Below, piece by piece: positions 1 to 12,993 of a stretch of DNA of 64,000 bases (within the stretch, counting starts at the first letter, position 1; the number at the start of each line of letters is the position of its first letter). Origin of the DNA: Antedon mediterranea (lineage: Eukaryota > Echinodermata > Crinoidea > Comatulida > Antedonidae); the NCBI RefSeq assembly GCF_964355755.1, contig NC_092678.1, forward strand, positions 18,326,922-18,390,921, read 5' to 3'. The notes under the pieces were generated by a model, which was not told the origin of the DNA, searched no databases, and was given only the letters and a program-made list of their open reading frames with translations. The position numbers and the translations under genes are program-made.

Positions 1-387
1 CCACAAAATAATTTCACTCTAATCAGTATTCTCCATTTTCTTCTGGGACCTAAATTATAAATATATTTTCAATGATTCATTTTGTAAAAAAAATTATTTT
101 CATTTTGAAAAGGAAAATACATCTGTGGGGCACTTTTATAGGCTTGATACATACATATGTGTAAAGGATAGGGAAGGAAGGGCGAGAGGTCAGGTTCACT
201 ATTCGCTAAATCTACATTGCCAAGATTTATAAGGAACAGATGCGCCTCAATTAATAAAAAAATTAATTAATTAATTCTTAAAATGCAGTACAACCTCAAG
301 CAAACAGTACGCCCTTTTACCGAAGCAAATTTAGCAATTTCCATTCCAGACTCCTTCATGAAGTGATATTGCAATACTTTTGTTGAG

Positions 388-563
388 GGTGGCGGTGCTT
401 GGGGCTCTACGAGAAGGCTTTCCGGGAAGCCAGTTGGACCAGATCATTCACACATAGGCTGGCTTACTACACCATAGTACCTACCATCTCAAAACTCAGG
501 CTTCAGGCTGACAATGACTTGTTCCTGCCCGATGGGTCACCAGAGCTGAACCAACATTTCTAA
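388..563 (+). CDS. Probable 3'-terminal coding exon of an unrecognised gene entering from the left
   Basis: A 58-codon open frame runs from an AG at 386-387 to a TAA at 561-563. It begins with two bases of a split codon. An in-frame TGA lies just upstream, so it only makes sense as a spliced exon. The base composition is clearly more GC-rich than its surroundings, and the peptide is mixed and protein-like, with segments such as GLYEKAFREASWTRSF and LFLPDGSPELNQHF. A possible AATAAA follows at 800-805. I do not recognise the family. The polypyrimidine tract before the AG is weak, and the upstream exons would lie outside the window. Confidence 0.4.
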
Positions 564-1146
564 AATAGGGGGGTGTGGAGTTTCCATTGTAGGCATTGTT
601 TTTCGTTTTTATATTTAATTTAGTAAAACTTGTATTCCCCTATGATTCAATCATTGGTATGAATAATTTGTAGCTGTATGTAGGTTGTTAATTTTTCTGT
701 CTTTTCATAAGAACATGGGTTAAGTGTTGGCAGACTGCCATGGTATTCGTCATCACAAATCTATATTTCCTCGGTAATATTATTTAAAGCCTCATTCATA
801 ATAAATTAACTGAGGCAATGGTATACTCTTCAATTGGTCAATTTCCTTCTGTTTTTTGACACATTGTAAAACTAACATTGCTGGTATGAAATACATATTC
901 GCAAATTTGTATTGCAATGTTCTAGGGGGACCAGATGGAGTTTTCTAGAGGCCGCACTTTCCCCGTTTGACAACCAAAATGAAAAAGTGCTTTTATATCA
1001 AATTTTGAATGATTTTATTTTATTTTAGTGCTACCAATATTATATTAAACAACCTTCTTTCTTGGATATTATACCATTGATACTTGTATTGCTAATTGTA
1101 GTCATTATAGAGTCTTTCTATTTATGTCAGACGTACTTATGAACAA

Positions 1147-1177
<31 letters not shown>

Positions 1178-1627
1178 GTAAATTATTATTCCCGTTGGAG
1201 TTAAGACATCAAAACATGTTTTTAAACTTGCATATCAAGTATTTAGGAATATCCATATTTTATAATTTTTCAAATACTTTCTTTTGTAAACCATATCAAA
1301 ATCGTGAAAATATGTACATCTAATAAGTCCTCAATATTCTGAATTTCTATAACCTGATATGAAATAGGCCTACAGTATGAAATAAATAGTTGAGCTATCA
1401 TTGTCACTATTTGCCTTATCATGGTGCTAGGCCGTGACTTGTGCACACAAACGGAGACTGCATCAACAAGAAGGCACTCTCCAGAGCCTAGGCCTTCCTT
1501 CTGATGGAATTTTACCCTGCTGAGAATCTATGTATCTAAACTCATTTAAGAGCGGCTCAGCATTGATAAGATGCACGTAATAAGTGATTTGTGATGTTAT
1601 TAGTATCTCTGCAATAATGCTTTTGAG
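564..1627. other. Non-coding stretch, possible 3' UTR of the left-hand gene
   Basis: No credible exon is seen. An AATAAA at 800-805 could end the transcript of the exon at 388-563. A run of about 28 T lies near 1150-1177. The rest is AT-rich and featureless. Confidence 0.4.
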
Positions 1628-1793
1628 CTAGGCTGGAAGACAGCATGTATTGTTATTGAAGATTCCATTCATAGCTTCCTCTGTTGTTGTATTCTGCCTA
1701 TCGCCTACAAATGGTACAACCCCATATTGAATGGTCCGAGCCCATCTGCCTAGAACACCCTCTGGGTAGGATACACCTGTTTTCCTCCTATAC
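1628..1793 (-). CDS. Weak candidate minus-strand exon
   Basis: Read on the minus strand, an AG near 1794 is followed by an open frame to a TAG at 1628-1630. The peptide includes GVSYPEGVLGRWARTIQYG and is less AT-biased than its neighbours. It could be a terminal exon of the same minus-strand gene as 2545-3256, but I found no donor that would join them in frame. No family is recognised, and chance is a real alternative. Confidence 0.15.
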
Positions 1794-1870
1794 ACAATTA
1801 TCTTAATTATTTCCATTGAGCAAATTGTCAAGTGATTGAACAAATTGAACTTTTGCCAAAATGTTTTCAT

Positions 1871-2096
1871 TGTAAATGAATTTATTATTTAAAAAAACCA
1901 AAAACAACAACCCATTATTTTTTTTTTCTTTATTAATTATGGCTACAATTTGCAAAGTAAAGGCTGATTTCTCAATTCTTAACTCAGACTATACATTAAA
2001 AAAAAAACATCATTTATCAATGATCTTTTTATTATAAAAGTGAAAAAATAACAGGCAAAATGGAAAGTTTCTAATAATTAAATTTTGCCTGAACAT

Positions 2097-2129
<33 letters not shown>

Positions 2130-2544
2130 TCATGCAATAGTGTATGGCCTTTTCTGCCACAAATGTGTTGGGTGTTTATCCAGGCACTCATGAAAAGTTT
2201 AATCTTTGTTATGCTTCTATAACCATTTATTTTTAATATATAATAAAATATAATAAGAAATTTATAAATGAAGACATATATTTGTTTATTGTTTGTAATA
2301 AAACAGTAGTTTCCGGATTGTGTTGCTGAATCCCGCTAAAATCCTGCTTAACATATCTGGCAAATTCCTGTTAAAGCCCAGTTCTAACAGGATTATTTTT
2401 TTTTGGCAGGAATCTGTATGTTACTTTCAAACGTTTTTTAAATAAAATTATCATAATAATTAAGTTATTTCCTTTGGGGTCACACTTATAGAGTCTAATA
2501 TTTCAGTAAAGTAGACCTACATCAGATATTTAAAAAAATGCTTC
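1871..2544. other. AT-rich spacer with poly-T tract
   Basis: No coding signal. A run of nearly 30 T lies near 2098-2127. TTTATT motifs near 2228 and 2284 could be minus-strand poly(A) signals for the frame ending at 2545, but such motifs are common in DNA this AT-rich. Confidence 0.4.
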
Positions 2545-3256
2545 CTATTGGCAATTCAATATTCTCTTAATTTCACCATTTGTCTGTTCCAATAATGTTA
2601 ATAAATTTGACCAACTGTAACTAAGAATGTCATAGTCATTCCTACAGCAAACGTTTAATTTCATCAACGGGAAACGATTTATTATATACAATCGACTTAT
2701 TTCTTGTCGTCTGGCACAATTATCCAATCAGATAAACTGAAGGAATTGTCTGCACGTATTCCCAAAGGTATTACGTCTTATTGGCCAATAGTTTTTATCA
2801 TCCTTCTGTTTCCCTATATCATTACTAGCTGTTAAAGAGGTGCAATATGCTCCTATTCCCTGTTTGATCATTTCCTGACAACCATGACAAATTATTGCTT
2901 GATTGAGCATAGAGAAATTAAAACATATTATTCCATGATTGATAGGAATAGGAAAATTCCCTACTGCTAATAAATGGTTTTTAAACACTGTCTGTCTTTT
3001 CTTATAAGCACAGAGCACATGAACATTTTGTTTCAATAAAAAACACACATGATTGGTCAATAGTTTATTGAGGTCAGCAGACTGGAACAATCTGTTTACA
3101 AAATATTCTAGAAGTAAATTCTGGAAAGCAAAATGCAAATTTCTGTCTTGTTGGTTAATTTGTTCATGTATTTGTTTCACAAAAGCTAAGCTAGTTTTTT
3201 CTATGTAACCCTTTGATTGATGTTCTCTTGGTTGAAAAATGCTCTTTGTGGAAGAA
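2545..3256 (-). pseudogene. Unrecognised minus-strand open frame with one in-frame TGA
   Basis: On the minus strand a C-rich polypyrimidine tract and CAG (3257-3259) precede an open frame of about 176 codons, from 3256 to a TGA at 2730-2728. The same frame then stays open for 60 more codons to a stop at 2545. The peptide looks protein-like: a Q-rich start, a helical stretch with FAFQNLLLEYFVNRLF, and several Cys and His residues (HVCFLLKQNVHVLCAY, IICHGCQEM). It may be the last exon of a real gene ending at 2728, a decayed exon, or a readthrough frame. I do not recognise the family and found no upstream exon. Confidence 0.35.
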
Positions 3257-3746
3257 CTGAAAGGGGGGGGGGGGGGGTAGGGATGGTGGTGTTTATGATG
3301 TAGTGGGGAGGGTTATTCAAACTCCAGATTTGACATATACAATCAAATAACAATTTAGGATCCTCATTTTAATATCTGACATGTTTTAAATACAACACTC
3401 TGATATAAATAAACACAATTATTATTACACAGTGGGTTAATAAAACAGACATTGATTGATATACTGTGACTTTCTCAGGTTATATTTCTTTCCTCAACAC
3501 ACATTTGTTTTTCATTGCACGTGCTCAGTGCATAAACTCATTATGTATTTTAAATCCTGGGGTTTCTTGGAACCTACAGTATTAACATGTGCAACCTTCT
3601 TCATATCTCATTAATTCCTTGATATGTTTTCGCTTTTTCTTTTGAATTTTTTATTACATTCTTTTACAATTGTTTTCAACTTGTATATTATTATCATATT
3701 TTTACCAAAATTATAGTATAACTTACTATTATAACTTAAAGTTATT
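3257..3746. other. Spacer with a poly-G run
   Basis: No gene is seen. A run of about 16 G at 3262-3277 (the C-tract of the minus-strand acceptor candidate) is the only notable feature. Confidence 0.35.
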
Positions 3747-4118
3747 ATGTCAGATGTTAGCCACCCCCTTAACCAGTACATTACGTTAAGCAGGTCTGGG
3801 CGCATTACATATCCTCGCTGGAACACTGAATGCCTACGTAGATCCTTTCTCCCATCTGCTATGAGGCATTTTAATTTAAGGTGGAAACAATAACTGCAAT
3901 AAGTATCTTGAATCTGTATTTTTAACTCATTTTGTACTTTTTGTGTCCTCTTTTAACTTTTTTACATAACATCTTGTTCTCTGTTTTATGTGATTTTATT
4001 CTTTTTTACTGTTAGTGCGACAATGTTTTTAGACAATTTTAATGTGTGTACTTTCAGCCAAAGTTTCAAGCCATTTATGAGTTTGACAATAAAGTTTATT
4101 GAATTGAATTGAATTGAA
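3747..4118 (+). mobile_element. 3' end of a non-LTR retrotransposon (CR1/L2-like LINE)
   Basis: The + strand frame 3747-3893 encodes the typical C-terminus of a LINE reverse transcriptase polyprotein: HPLNQYITLSRSGRITYPRW followed by RRSFLPSAMRHFN. A short 3' UTR follows and ends at 4088-4118 with an AATAAAG motif and a tail of TTGAA repeats, the kind of microsatellite tail used by many CR1/L2-like LINEs. The copy is 5'-truncated and encodes no complete enzyme. Assignment to CR1/L2 rather than another clade is from memory of the motif. Confidence 0.7.
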
Positions 4119-4369
4119 TTTGTTGTAAAAAGAGTTAGTTGCCATTTTTTGTCTAAAACTAAAAAAAAACTAAAGAAGTTTTTGTTTTTCAAAATCCATT
4201 TTCTATATAATTTTTAATATATTATTCTTCCTTCATGGTTCAACTTAAAAAAAAAAGAAATGGTTCAGTGTTTTCCCTTATTTGGAATGTAGCTGTTCTG
4301 TTTAGGACAAGATTGTTTATAGGTGATACAATGGTTATATTCTGTTCTTGTATTTTTTTATTTTACTCT

Positions 4370-4590
4370 TCCATACTCCCATTGGGTGCTAAATATTGCA
4401 TAATGGTAAGGAATCCGACTAGAATTTGATAGGAATGGGTTCAAGCATGTCTGTTCCTTTGGAAAGATATTTACTCTTATTTCCTCATCCGTCAGATAGG
4501 ACGTAAAGCTGTTGATCCCATATAATGTAAAAAACTCCAGGTGTGCTTATCTGGGTATGTGCCTCACTACTGGGTTTAGGTCCGTAGAGA
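4370..4590 (+). mobile_element. Possible MIR/CORE-like SINE fragment
   Basis: A tRNA B-box-like stretch (GGGTTCAAGC near 4436) is followed by a segment resembling the central core of MIR-type SINEs (TTATTTCCTCATCCGTCAG near 4478). Ends and target duplications were not resolved. Confidence 0.3.
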
Positions 4591-4599
4591 AAAACCATC

Positions 4600-7500
4600 T
4601 AACAGTCCTTTTCATATTGTAATTTTTTATCACAGTTGATGTCATACAAAGTGATGGGCAGACTATAGTAAGTGACATGTTGGTTAATATAGCCTCACAC
4701 TGTTGTAACAACATTCTTGTTCTAATCATTCTATCTGTTGGATATACAAAACTCAGTAGGAAGATTAGTTTAACAAATTTTCTAATTTTCAGCCTAATAA
4801 CTTTCGGTAAAGAAACTGGTTTAAAGTTTATCTGGTTAAAGATACATTGTCACCCTGCAAAAATAAAAACATTTTTTTTTTAATATGCCATTTTAATAGT
4901 CAATTTTTTGGATGTTTAGTCTTAGGTAAAATCATTTTAGGAACCATAACAATTCATTGAAAAAATGAACATGTCTACTGCAGAACATCCTTACATTTAT
5001 TGAAAGAGGGATGATTTCTCTCCACCTCACCTATTTTTTGATGGGGGATTTGATTTGAACATGAAAAGCACTACCCTGTTGGTGGCAATGGGTCCATGAC
5101 TTATATTCTGAAAATCTTCATTTTCAGTTTAGCATAATGACTATAATTATACTTGATACTTGTTAATAATATTATAGGCTTTTTCCTCATTTTATGTATT
5201 TTCATTCTTAAGTTGCGTTTTAATATTGTTAAAACTTTCTATGAAAATTGAATTGAAAATAAGCAATTTTGTTATTATTTCATTAAGATATAATAAAATA
5301 TTTTGACCGTCACCTGGAACATTCCTTTATCTGCAGGGAAGAAGAAGATACCGAAAGTAAGATAATACGTTAATTTCCCAAGCACCCTTGTTCTGTCTAT
5401 TTATGTTACCGATCACAGTTTATGATGAGACGTAACCTCTGATTCGATTAGTGTCTTCAATTTCTGTCTGGCTTGTCATTAGTCCGCACGCTTATTACAT
5501 CAAAACGTTTCTATTGTCTTTGCAAGCCTTGATTATCCCTTGACAGAAGGTAGATGGTTAGCTGTGCTTTTAATTCTATAGCAATAATAGTTAGGTTTTT
5601 AGGTATTTAGATACTTTTATAGAATAGATTACTGCACTGTGGAACCTGTATTTTAGGGTATACTTAGAGGACCAACGTGTCCCATTAATAGGGTTTCTCT
5701 TTATAGCTGTAGTGTTAAAACTTATATACCCTTCCTTCGTTCTACAGGAAATTATGTCATTAATAGGGCTTCCTTTGTTGAATGGATATTATGAAACCAA
5801 AAATAAATGTAAAGGTATTTATTATCGTCCTAAAGCTTAAATGAAAACTAAGAAAATTCTTATATTAGGCCCTCTACGGATTAGGCCTCCCAATGGACCT
5901 ACGGCAGCCACCAGATCAAAAAGACAAAACAAGCTAGACTTGACCTACTGTATTTTCATAACTTTATAACATGTGCATCAAAATTGTGTTTGTAGGCCAA
6001 ATCTAGGACTAACAGGTATAAAGACACGTAACAACGTAAACTCATAAAAAATCAAGTATAGGCTACCGTAGGTTGTGGAATATCTATACTAAGTAACCCA
6101 CCAACACATGTTTTTCACCCTGAAGCATTTGGTCAACTTTGTGTTCTACTTTGTCTACTACGTTTTCTAGTGAGAGCAATTGTAAAAAGCATGGTTGTGG
6201 TTTTGGATGACAAGTGTACTTATCTGATCAACACCAGTGTATTGCTTGCAATCTGTCACTCAACTACTTGAGTTATTACTATACACACAAACATACAGCT
6301 AAGTTATACAACAATAAAATAAATATTATTTGCTCTATAAATACTGTATCATAAATCTTGCTTTATCTTGCAACCAGTGAATGCATTGATTCTATTAAAG
6401 AAACCCATCCTAAATTTTAATGCCATTTTACCAGCGTTCTGAAGTACTACAGAATGTTTGTAATTACTGCAGAATTGGCCCCAATTATATAAATTAAGAT
6501 AAATACTATGGAAATTATATAAATAAACTATATGCAAAGTTATAAATTGACCTTAAATTATGGGAAACCCTATGCAAAATGCATAAATTATTATGGACAA
6601 ATCAATAACCCAAACGAAAAAGGGCCTGCTTTCAGAGTTTTCCGCCCATCATACGAAACACACAAAGATGCAGTGGTCTTCTCTTTCATAATGCAATAAT
6701 TAAGGAAACAACTAATAAAAAGAAAACATTTATTTTTAGTGCAGTTAGTTATACTTCTAGTCATTTTGGTACCCGATTACCTCTGGTCATTTTGATACCT
6801 ATGTGTATGGATGTGAGCAGTAGAAAAATTTTTTATAACAAATGTGAAAACTCGCTCTCTCTCTAATATTAAATAGATAACTTATTCTTTTTGAAATATT
6901 TCAACTATAAAACAGAAATATCTCAAATATTTAAGGCAAATATGATTACTATAATTATCTAATAAATTCCTGGATTTAAAAGCAACTAAATGTTTTGACC
7001 CTTTCCTCACAAAAAGGGATATATACAGTACAACCAAATAATTTGGATAACTGCTAAGGGTTGTACTAATATACATTCCTCATATTATTAGTCTTCTAAA
7101 TTCCAATTAAAAACATGTTTGTTCCAGGTTCTCTCACATATAACATTTGTTGTCACACAACTTTTGTTACCACAGACAAAAAAATTGTTTTATAAAAGAA
7201 AAAAATAGAGAAATAAAATAATGTTTCATATCGCAATAGTTAATAGTTAAATTATTAGTTTCACTATGTATCAAAACATAAAATATATGGAAATACTACT
7301 AGCTAATAAGCTACAGTAAAAAAAAATAATTTAGCTATAACACTTAACAAAATAAAATAACAATGAAATCCAAGGCATAAAACTAATGTTCTGTTTTTAA
7401 AATTAGTTTTCTGAAGTTTGGAAAGTAAATTTTATTTAAATGTGAAACAAACTTTTGTTTGTAAATACAAAGACAAACCTGATATATCTATTATAATTAA

Positions 7501-8182
7501 GTTCATGTGTGGACTGCAGGTCATTTTTCATATTTACAACTAAATTAGGTGTCAAAACATCTGTTATTGTTTTGTTACTTTGGGTTCAAGTTCGTTGATA
7601 TCTCTTTAACGAGACCCAGATTGATTTCTGTGGCATATTTTCTATTTGGTGAGTCATGCCTTGCTGTGATTCTATCAATGGAGCTATCCGTTGGGAATTT
7701 GAAGGAAATCCATATATTGCAGTATCTATCCGTATTCTTATTATAATCCTTTGATCTAGGCTAGGGATTTAATCAGACGGAGTAAGAACTGTTAATCTCC
7801 AGTCACCTAGTTTAGACTGAAATTCCCTAGAGTTTGAGTAATTTCAGGGAAACGGAAGGAAAATTAAATTTTTTATAACCTATAAATGAATTACTAAATT
7901 ATTTTTGTGGCAGATAATTGTTGTAGATAGAGTTGTTTTAGAATGTTGACAACGTTTTTAAGGTGTTTTACTGTTTGTTTGTCTGCATATCTGTCTGGAC
8001 TATTAAGAAAAATATTTTGTTAATACCCTGAGGCTCAAATCTGACTTGTTTGTAGATTGTTCCAACTAACATTACAAGCATGTGTATCCGCCTCTACTGA
8101 TGTTTTCCTTAGGGTAAAAAATTAGTAAAAATTATCTAAGTTATTAAAAATTATTAAAACGATACAAGATATTTTGTGTAAA
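4600..8182. other. Gene-poor AT-rich stretch
   Basis: I see no exon with a convincing frame and splice sites, no RNA gene and no large repeat. The short open frames here are what AT-rich DNA yields by chance. The missing first exon of the gene at 10311 could lie here, but nothing identifies it. Confidence 0.4.
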
Positions 8183-8310
8183 TTAAAGCCTTATTTTTCA
8201 CTATATTAATTTATTCACGCATATTTTGGCGTGAAAATATCTTCGACCAATCAGCATGCAGGAATGTTTTGATTCGCGTGAATATATTCACTAATGAAAA
8301 ACAGGCTTAA
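8183..8310. mobile_element. Short MITE with terminal inverted repeats
   Basis: The left end (TTAAAGCCTTATTTTTCACT) and the right end read in reverse (TTAAGCCTGTTTTTCATTAG) match over about 35 bp and continue to an inner CACGC on each side. The interior is non-coding. TTAA at both ends may be part of the target duplication. Confidence 0.6.
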
Positions 8311-9206
8311 AAGTACTGTACATATTTGAAATTAGAAGGTTTTTCTTTCTGTTTATTCAACCAATTTGGTGTGTTTTCGCAATGTTTATTGCCTTGGGCT
8401 ACAATTTAATATCAAAGCCATTTTCTGTAAATTTCAAAAGTAGGTTGAACATCTATTGTACAAACGTTATACCTCCAAAGTAAAGTAGTTCAGTAGTATG
8501 AAATGGTAGCACAATAGTATTTAAATTATTTTATTCTTTATTTTTATGTGACGTCTTTTTATAGTCTAATCTGAGGTGGTTATCCATTCTCGTCATTTAA
8601 CCGGTAATATCGCTGGGTAACTTTTAGCTGTAACACAAATAATGGCTATTTGATTGACAGCTGTAGTATTTTGAAGGTTTGACCGTCGGATCGTATTGCA
8701 TTTTGGGTAATGTTAACGTTTTTTTAACGACCAACTACAAATTTAAACAGTTATTTCAGAACAGGGTGGCCTAAAAACTAATTTTGTTTTATTCGGCGCT
8801 ATGCAGCAGAAACAGGCCCTAAGGAATGATTTCCGTTATCATTGAACTTGAGGACTTCTGCAACATTTACTTTTTCCCTATAGGCACAAATCTTAGTATC
8901 AATAATGTGATGTGACTTTTATTAACACCAGTTTAGCAATTGTAACTGATATTGAATCTGTGTTTATTGATTTAGACTAATGGTATAAACTCTGAATGCT
9001 GTTAACCTACATTCAATTTATCATGTTGCACTTGTGATGATAAAACTGGATGTTTAATGGCAACTGTAGTAATTTATATAAACAACTTTCTTAACAAGAC
9101 AGTAAACTCTAATAGTGTACATTTCACTTGGTCTTAAACCACTCTGTCTCAGTCAACTCGGTTCCACTCAACCTGCAGTCATATAAATTTGGTTCTAATC
9201 AAAGTC
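8311..9206. other. Non-coding stretch
   Basis: No exon, RNA gene or clear repeat is seen. Confidence 0.35.
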
Positions 9207-9452
9207 CCATGTCAACTCAGTTCTCGGTCAAATTGGTCCCATGTCAACTTGGTTCCATGTCAACTCGGTCAACGTCAACTTGGTTCCACGTCAACTTGGT
9301 CCCATGTCAACTTGGTTCCATGTCAACTTGGTTCCATGTCAACTCGGTCCACGTCAACTTGGTCCCATGTCAACTCGGCCCATGTCAACTTGGTCCCATG
9401 TCAACTAATTGGTCCCATGTCAAGTCAGTCCCATGTCAACTCAGTCCCAAGT
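9207..9452. repeat. Minisatellite with a 16-18 bp unit
   Basis: About fourteen imperfect copies of a unit like CCATGTCAACTTGGTC (variants TCGGTC, TTGGTTCC). The open frames crossing it encode repeated VPCQLGSMST-type peptides and are an artefact of the repeat. Confidence 0.85.
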
Positions 9453-10310
9453 TCATGTGTTATCTTGTTGTGCTGTTTGTATGTTTTTCGTTCATAAAGA
9501 AGAAATAAAAAATTATTTGATATTATTAGTGAAACTTGTAAATTATTTTAAAATGCTATTAATAATTATTAGCGCTTTAGCCAGAATTTAACTAGGTGAT
9601 TTATTTTTTTTTAAAGTATTTGTATTTTAACCAGGACATTTTTCGTTTATCTCCAGCCATGTCTAAAAACAATCCTACACAACTGTTATTCATTCTACCT
9701 GATGCATGTCATATCCTTTCAAAACTGTTTGTTTCCCAGCTAGATTCCAGCTGGCAAATGTTAACCTCTGTATATGGATGAAGTAACATGCAAATAACAT
9801 TTTTAAGCCTTGTTAAAACTATTTATTTAGTTGCTTTGACCCCTTTTTACCCCAACATAAACAAGAGGCTTTTAATGTGAAAGCATTTGTATTGCATGTT
9901 TAGTCTTAGATAAAAGTTATGGATACAATTTAAAGATGCATGTCCTGCACAAACATGATAAAATGAAGATTAATATTAATCAAACATTGAATAGGCTATT
10001 TTACAGTTTAATCAAGTTCACTTCTGTGCGAAAAAAAGGAAGAACAAAAAACTCATTGACAAAAAAAAAAAAATTACACTAATACAGGTTTTTGTTTTTA
10101 GGAAATAATTTTAGTTTTTATTCAATTTTTGCTTGCCTTCCAATCCCAAGGTCTAGGGTTCAATCTTTACCAAGTGCCAGATTTGTATGTAGCCCTCTTT
10201 CAACTCCACTCTCTAAGCCTCAAATGAGACTTGTTTATCCATCCTGTAATTGGCGAGTTACTTGCAGTTGGATGCATATGAAATAAAACTCTAACATTTT
10301 TCTCTTGCAG
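9453..10310. other. Stretch upstream of gene 1's first traced exon
   Basis: It ends in a good acceptor (TTTTTCTCTTGCAG at 10297-10310). The stretch 10140-10290 has a GGTCTAGGGTTCAATC segment that may be a degraded SINE. No start exon is recognised. Confidence 0.35.
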
Positions 10311-12993
10311 TACATTCCTATTGGTTATCGTCGGTTATGTCAAAGGTCAGGGTGAATATTCTCCATATTGCACACAACGGATCCATGCTGGAAGTGGTGT
10401 AATCAAATCTCCAGGATTCCCAGGGAAGTACGATAGCAACTTGAAATGTTCGTGGTTGATACACACCGATAACAACCAGATAACTTTGGAATTTACGTCA
10501 TTTGATGTTGAAGCAGCCACTGGATGCTAGTAAGTATGGCATTCTGTCGTTTGGCATATTCAATCCAGTTAAAAAATGTTTACATTGGACCTTCAGCTTT
10601 AAAGCTGCTTTCAGCTTTCAGCAGATTCTGTCCGGTGGTGTGAGAAAAATATTATGGATGGGTTAAGTGGTAAAACACACACACCTATCATACTATTTGA
10701 ATCCGTACCTGATCCTGACTCCGAATTTTGTGCGATGGATCAAGAAGCCATTGGTTTGCTGAAATCTTTTTGATTTCTTTTCTCTTTCGGCCAATCAACG
10801 GTGAGCATGAATGACCTCGCTTGACAACAGATTTGAACCAAATTCGTGCTCGATGTGGAAGCACGTTCAAATGCTCGCGATATTTTCCTTAGGTGCCAGA
10901 CCAAATCAGGACGATGTGAAAGTAGCTTGTTCTTATACTATAACTATGATTGAGGCGAGTCTTGAACCAGTGGCCCCATCCTTTAGGGCACAAAATATAT
11001 GAAAACTGTGCATTATTTTATAGTATACTGTACTACTGTATTATGTATAGTTTAAATTACCAATATTATTTTCATTATAGTTACGACTATGTTGAAGTGT
11101 TTGACGGAAACAGTAACAACGACCGCTCACTTGGCAGATTCTGTGGTCCTCAAAATCCACCGCCATTAACGGCCAGTGGCAATATGTTATTTGTGGAATT
11201 TAAAAGCGATAGTTCAATCAACAAGGGTGGTTTTTCGGCCAATTACAGTGAAGGTCAGTATTTCACTATTTTAAAATTTGTTTTTGGTGATATTTTTTCT
11301 GCATCATCATTTGACGATTCCTATAATATTCCTATTAATAAACAGAAACCATAAGAAGAAGATATACATTCCAAAATGTAAAAACAATGTCTCTTCAATG
11401 TCATAAACTAAAAACATAAATATTCGGACGGACTTTAAGGTGATCCCTTTTAAGTTCTTTTTATTTTAAAAGTTCTACATATTATACAAATATTCTTCAT
11501 AATTATTACAGGTTGTTCATGGACATTCAACAAATTATCTGGCGAATTCCGCTCTCCCAACTATCCACATAATTACATGGATGGTATCCAGTGCACATAT
11601 AAATTCAACGCGCCAAAAGGAAAACGTATTAAGATTTCATTCACCGACTTCAAATTGGAAGGCAAAAGTCAAACCAGTCGCTGTGCTTATGATTATCTGG
11701 AGATTCTTGATGGAGAGAGTCGAGGTATGTTGCTTTTTCAGAATATGCCATTACTGGCAGGATGTTGTAATGAAGAGGTGCCATATTTTATAAGTGCCAA
11801 GTTGCCGTGTATGTATCATCACAGTTGAAAGTGTTAATGTGTACACCTAGATTTAGATGTATTTAATTAAATTTAGATTTATAACTGTGAAGTAAATAAA
11901 TAAAAAAGTAGGTTTGCATCAGGTGGAAAGTAAAAAGGTCAGTTTTTTTTGCGCTAACTTTGTTGCAATGCTAAAGTAAAATAAAAGTAATTTGATTATC
12001 ATTCTGTACCGGGCTACTTCCTTTTGCCTTTGAATCTAACCATATCCTCCAATGCAAGCTTGGTGGGCTACAGGTATGATGTTCAACATAACAATTACAA
12101 TAATTATGTAATTAAGATAAATATATTATATATTTTTATATTAATTTTTGTGCGGAGGTGCTCTTAATTAAATTTAGGTAAGTTAAAATATTCCCTTCAT
12201 TTTTAATGAGCACTTACGTGACTGGTTAATGACATGTTTAGTCTTGCTTTACTCTCTGATGATTTGATTGTTTTGAATTCATGATTTTTTTTATCAACAT
12301 TTTATTTTTTACCATGAAATATATTTATATAAATCTGTACATTGGCTAGACCGATACTTAGTGTAATTTTCCCAATGGTATTTAAGCCTATCTGTTATCT
12401 GTATAAACAAGCCATGATCCTAGAGTATTTGGCGAAAACTCTGGATGTTTAAATTTAGGGAAAAAGCAAATCACACTAAAAAAAGATATTGTGTCAGTAA
12501 TTGTTTTTCAAATTTCTTTAGTAATGTTTAGCCTGTTTAACAGTTTTCTAATTTCGCAAGTTTTCACACTACCTTTTTTTTTACATGTTTCTGGTTGCTT
12601 TTACAGGATCTTCTCCATTCCCCCAATCCCTACTTTCTTACTCCTTCACAAGCAACAGTTTGAATATGTCCATTTCGTAGTGCACATTTTACTTGTGTGA
12701 CAGATCTTCTAAGTCAATTTGGCAAAACAAAATCAACATTGTGTTCGCAGCAATAAACACAAATCCATAAAATATTGAACAAACATCTCAATGATAGGTC
12801 GAACCTTCGCCTCTGCAAAAGTCTGGTTATTAATTGTTTCTTTTTTTTTCTTTAGGATCCGAGTCTTTTGGAAGAAAATGTGGCCAAGAAATTCCTGGAG
12901 ATATTCTTTCAACGACAAATAAACTTTTCATTAAAATGACGACAGATGATTCCGTTAATTATGGTGGATTTATAGGAAACTACGAAGCAGTCA
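10311..12993 (+). CDS. Gene 1 exons 1-4: signal-peptide end and two CUB domains
   Basis: Exons: 10311-10529, 11081-11253, 11512-11724, 12856-12993. CUB1 and CUB2 are each split across two exons just before or after the conserved YDYVEV / YDYLEI strand. Each has four cysteines: CUB1 in YCTQ, LKCSW, TGCYY and GRFCG; CUB2 in GCSW, IQCTY, SRCAY and GRKCG. The D-x-x-E and DG residues around YDYVEVFDG fit the calcium-binding CUB subclass. A likely N-glycosylation site (NYS) closes CUB1. Confidence 0.9.

Noticed and set aside
5342-5361. Microexon candidate between TTTATCTGCAG and GTAAGA
   Set aside because: Good-looking splice sites, but only ~20 bases with no neighbouring exon to join.
9128-9508. 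126- and 102-codon frames upstream of gene 1
   Set aside because: Translation of the CATGTCAACTTGGTC minisatellite.
9660-9780. ATG frame MSKNNPTQLLFIL as the start exon of gene 1
   Set aside because: It ends in its own stop and offers no donor giving the phase required at 10311.
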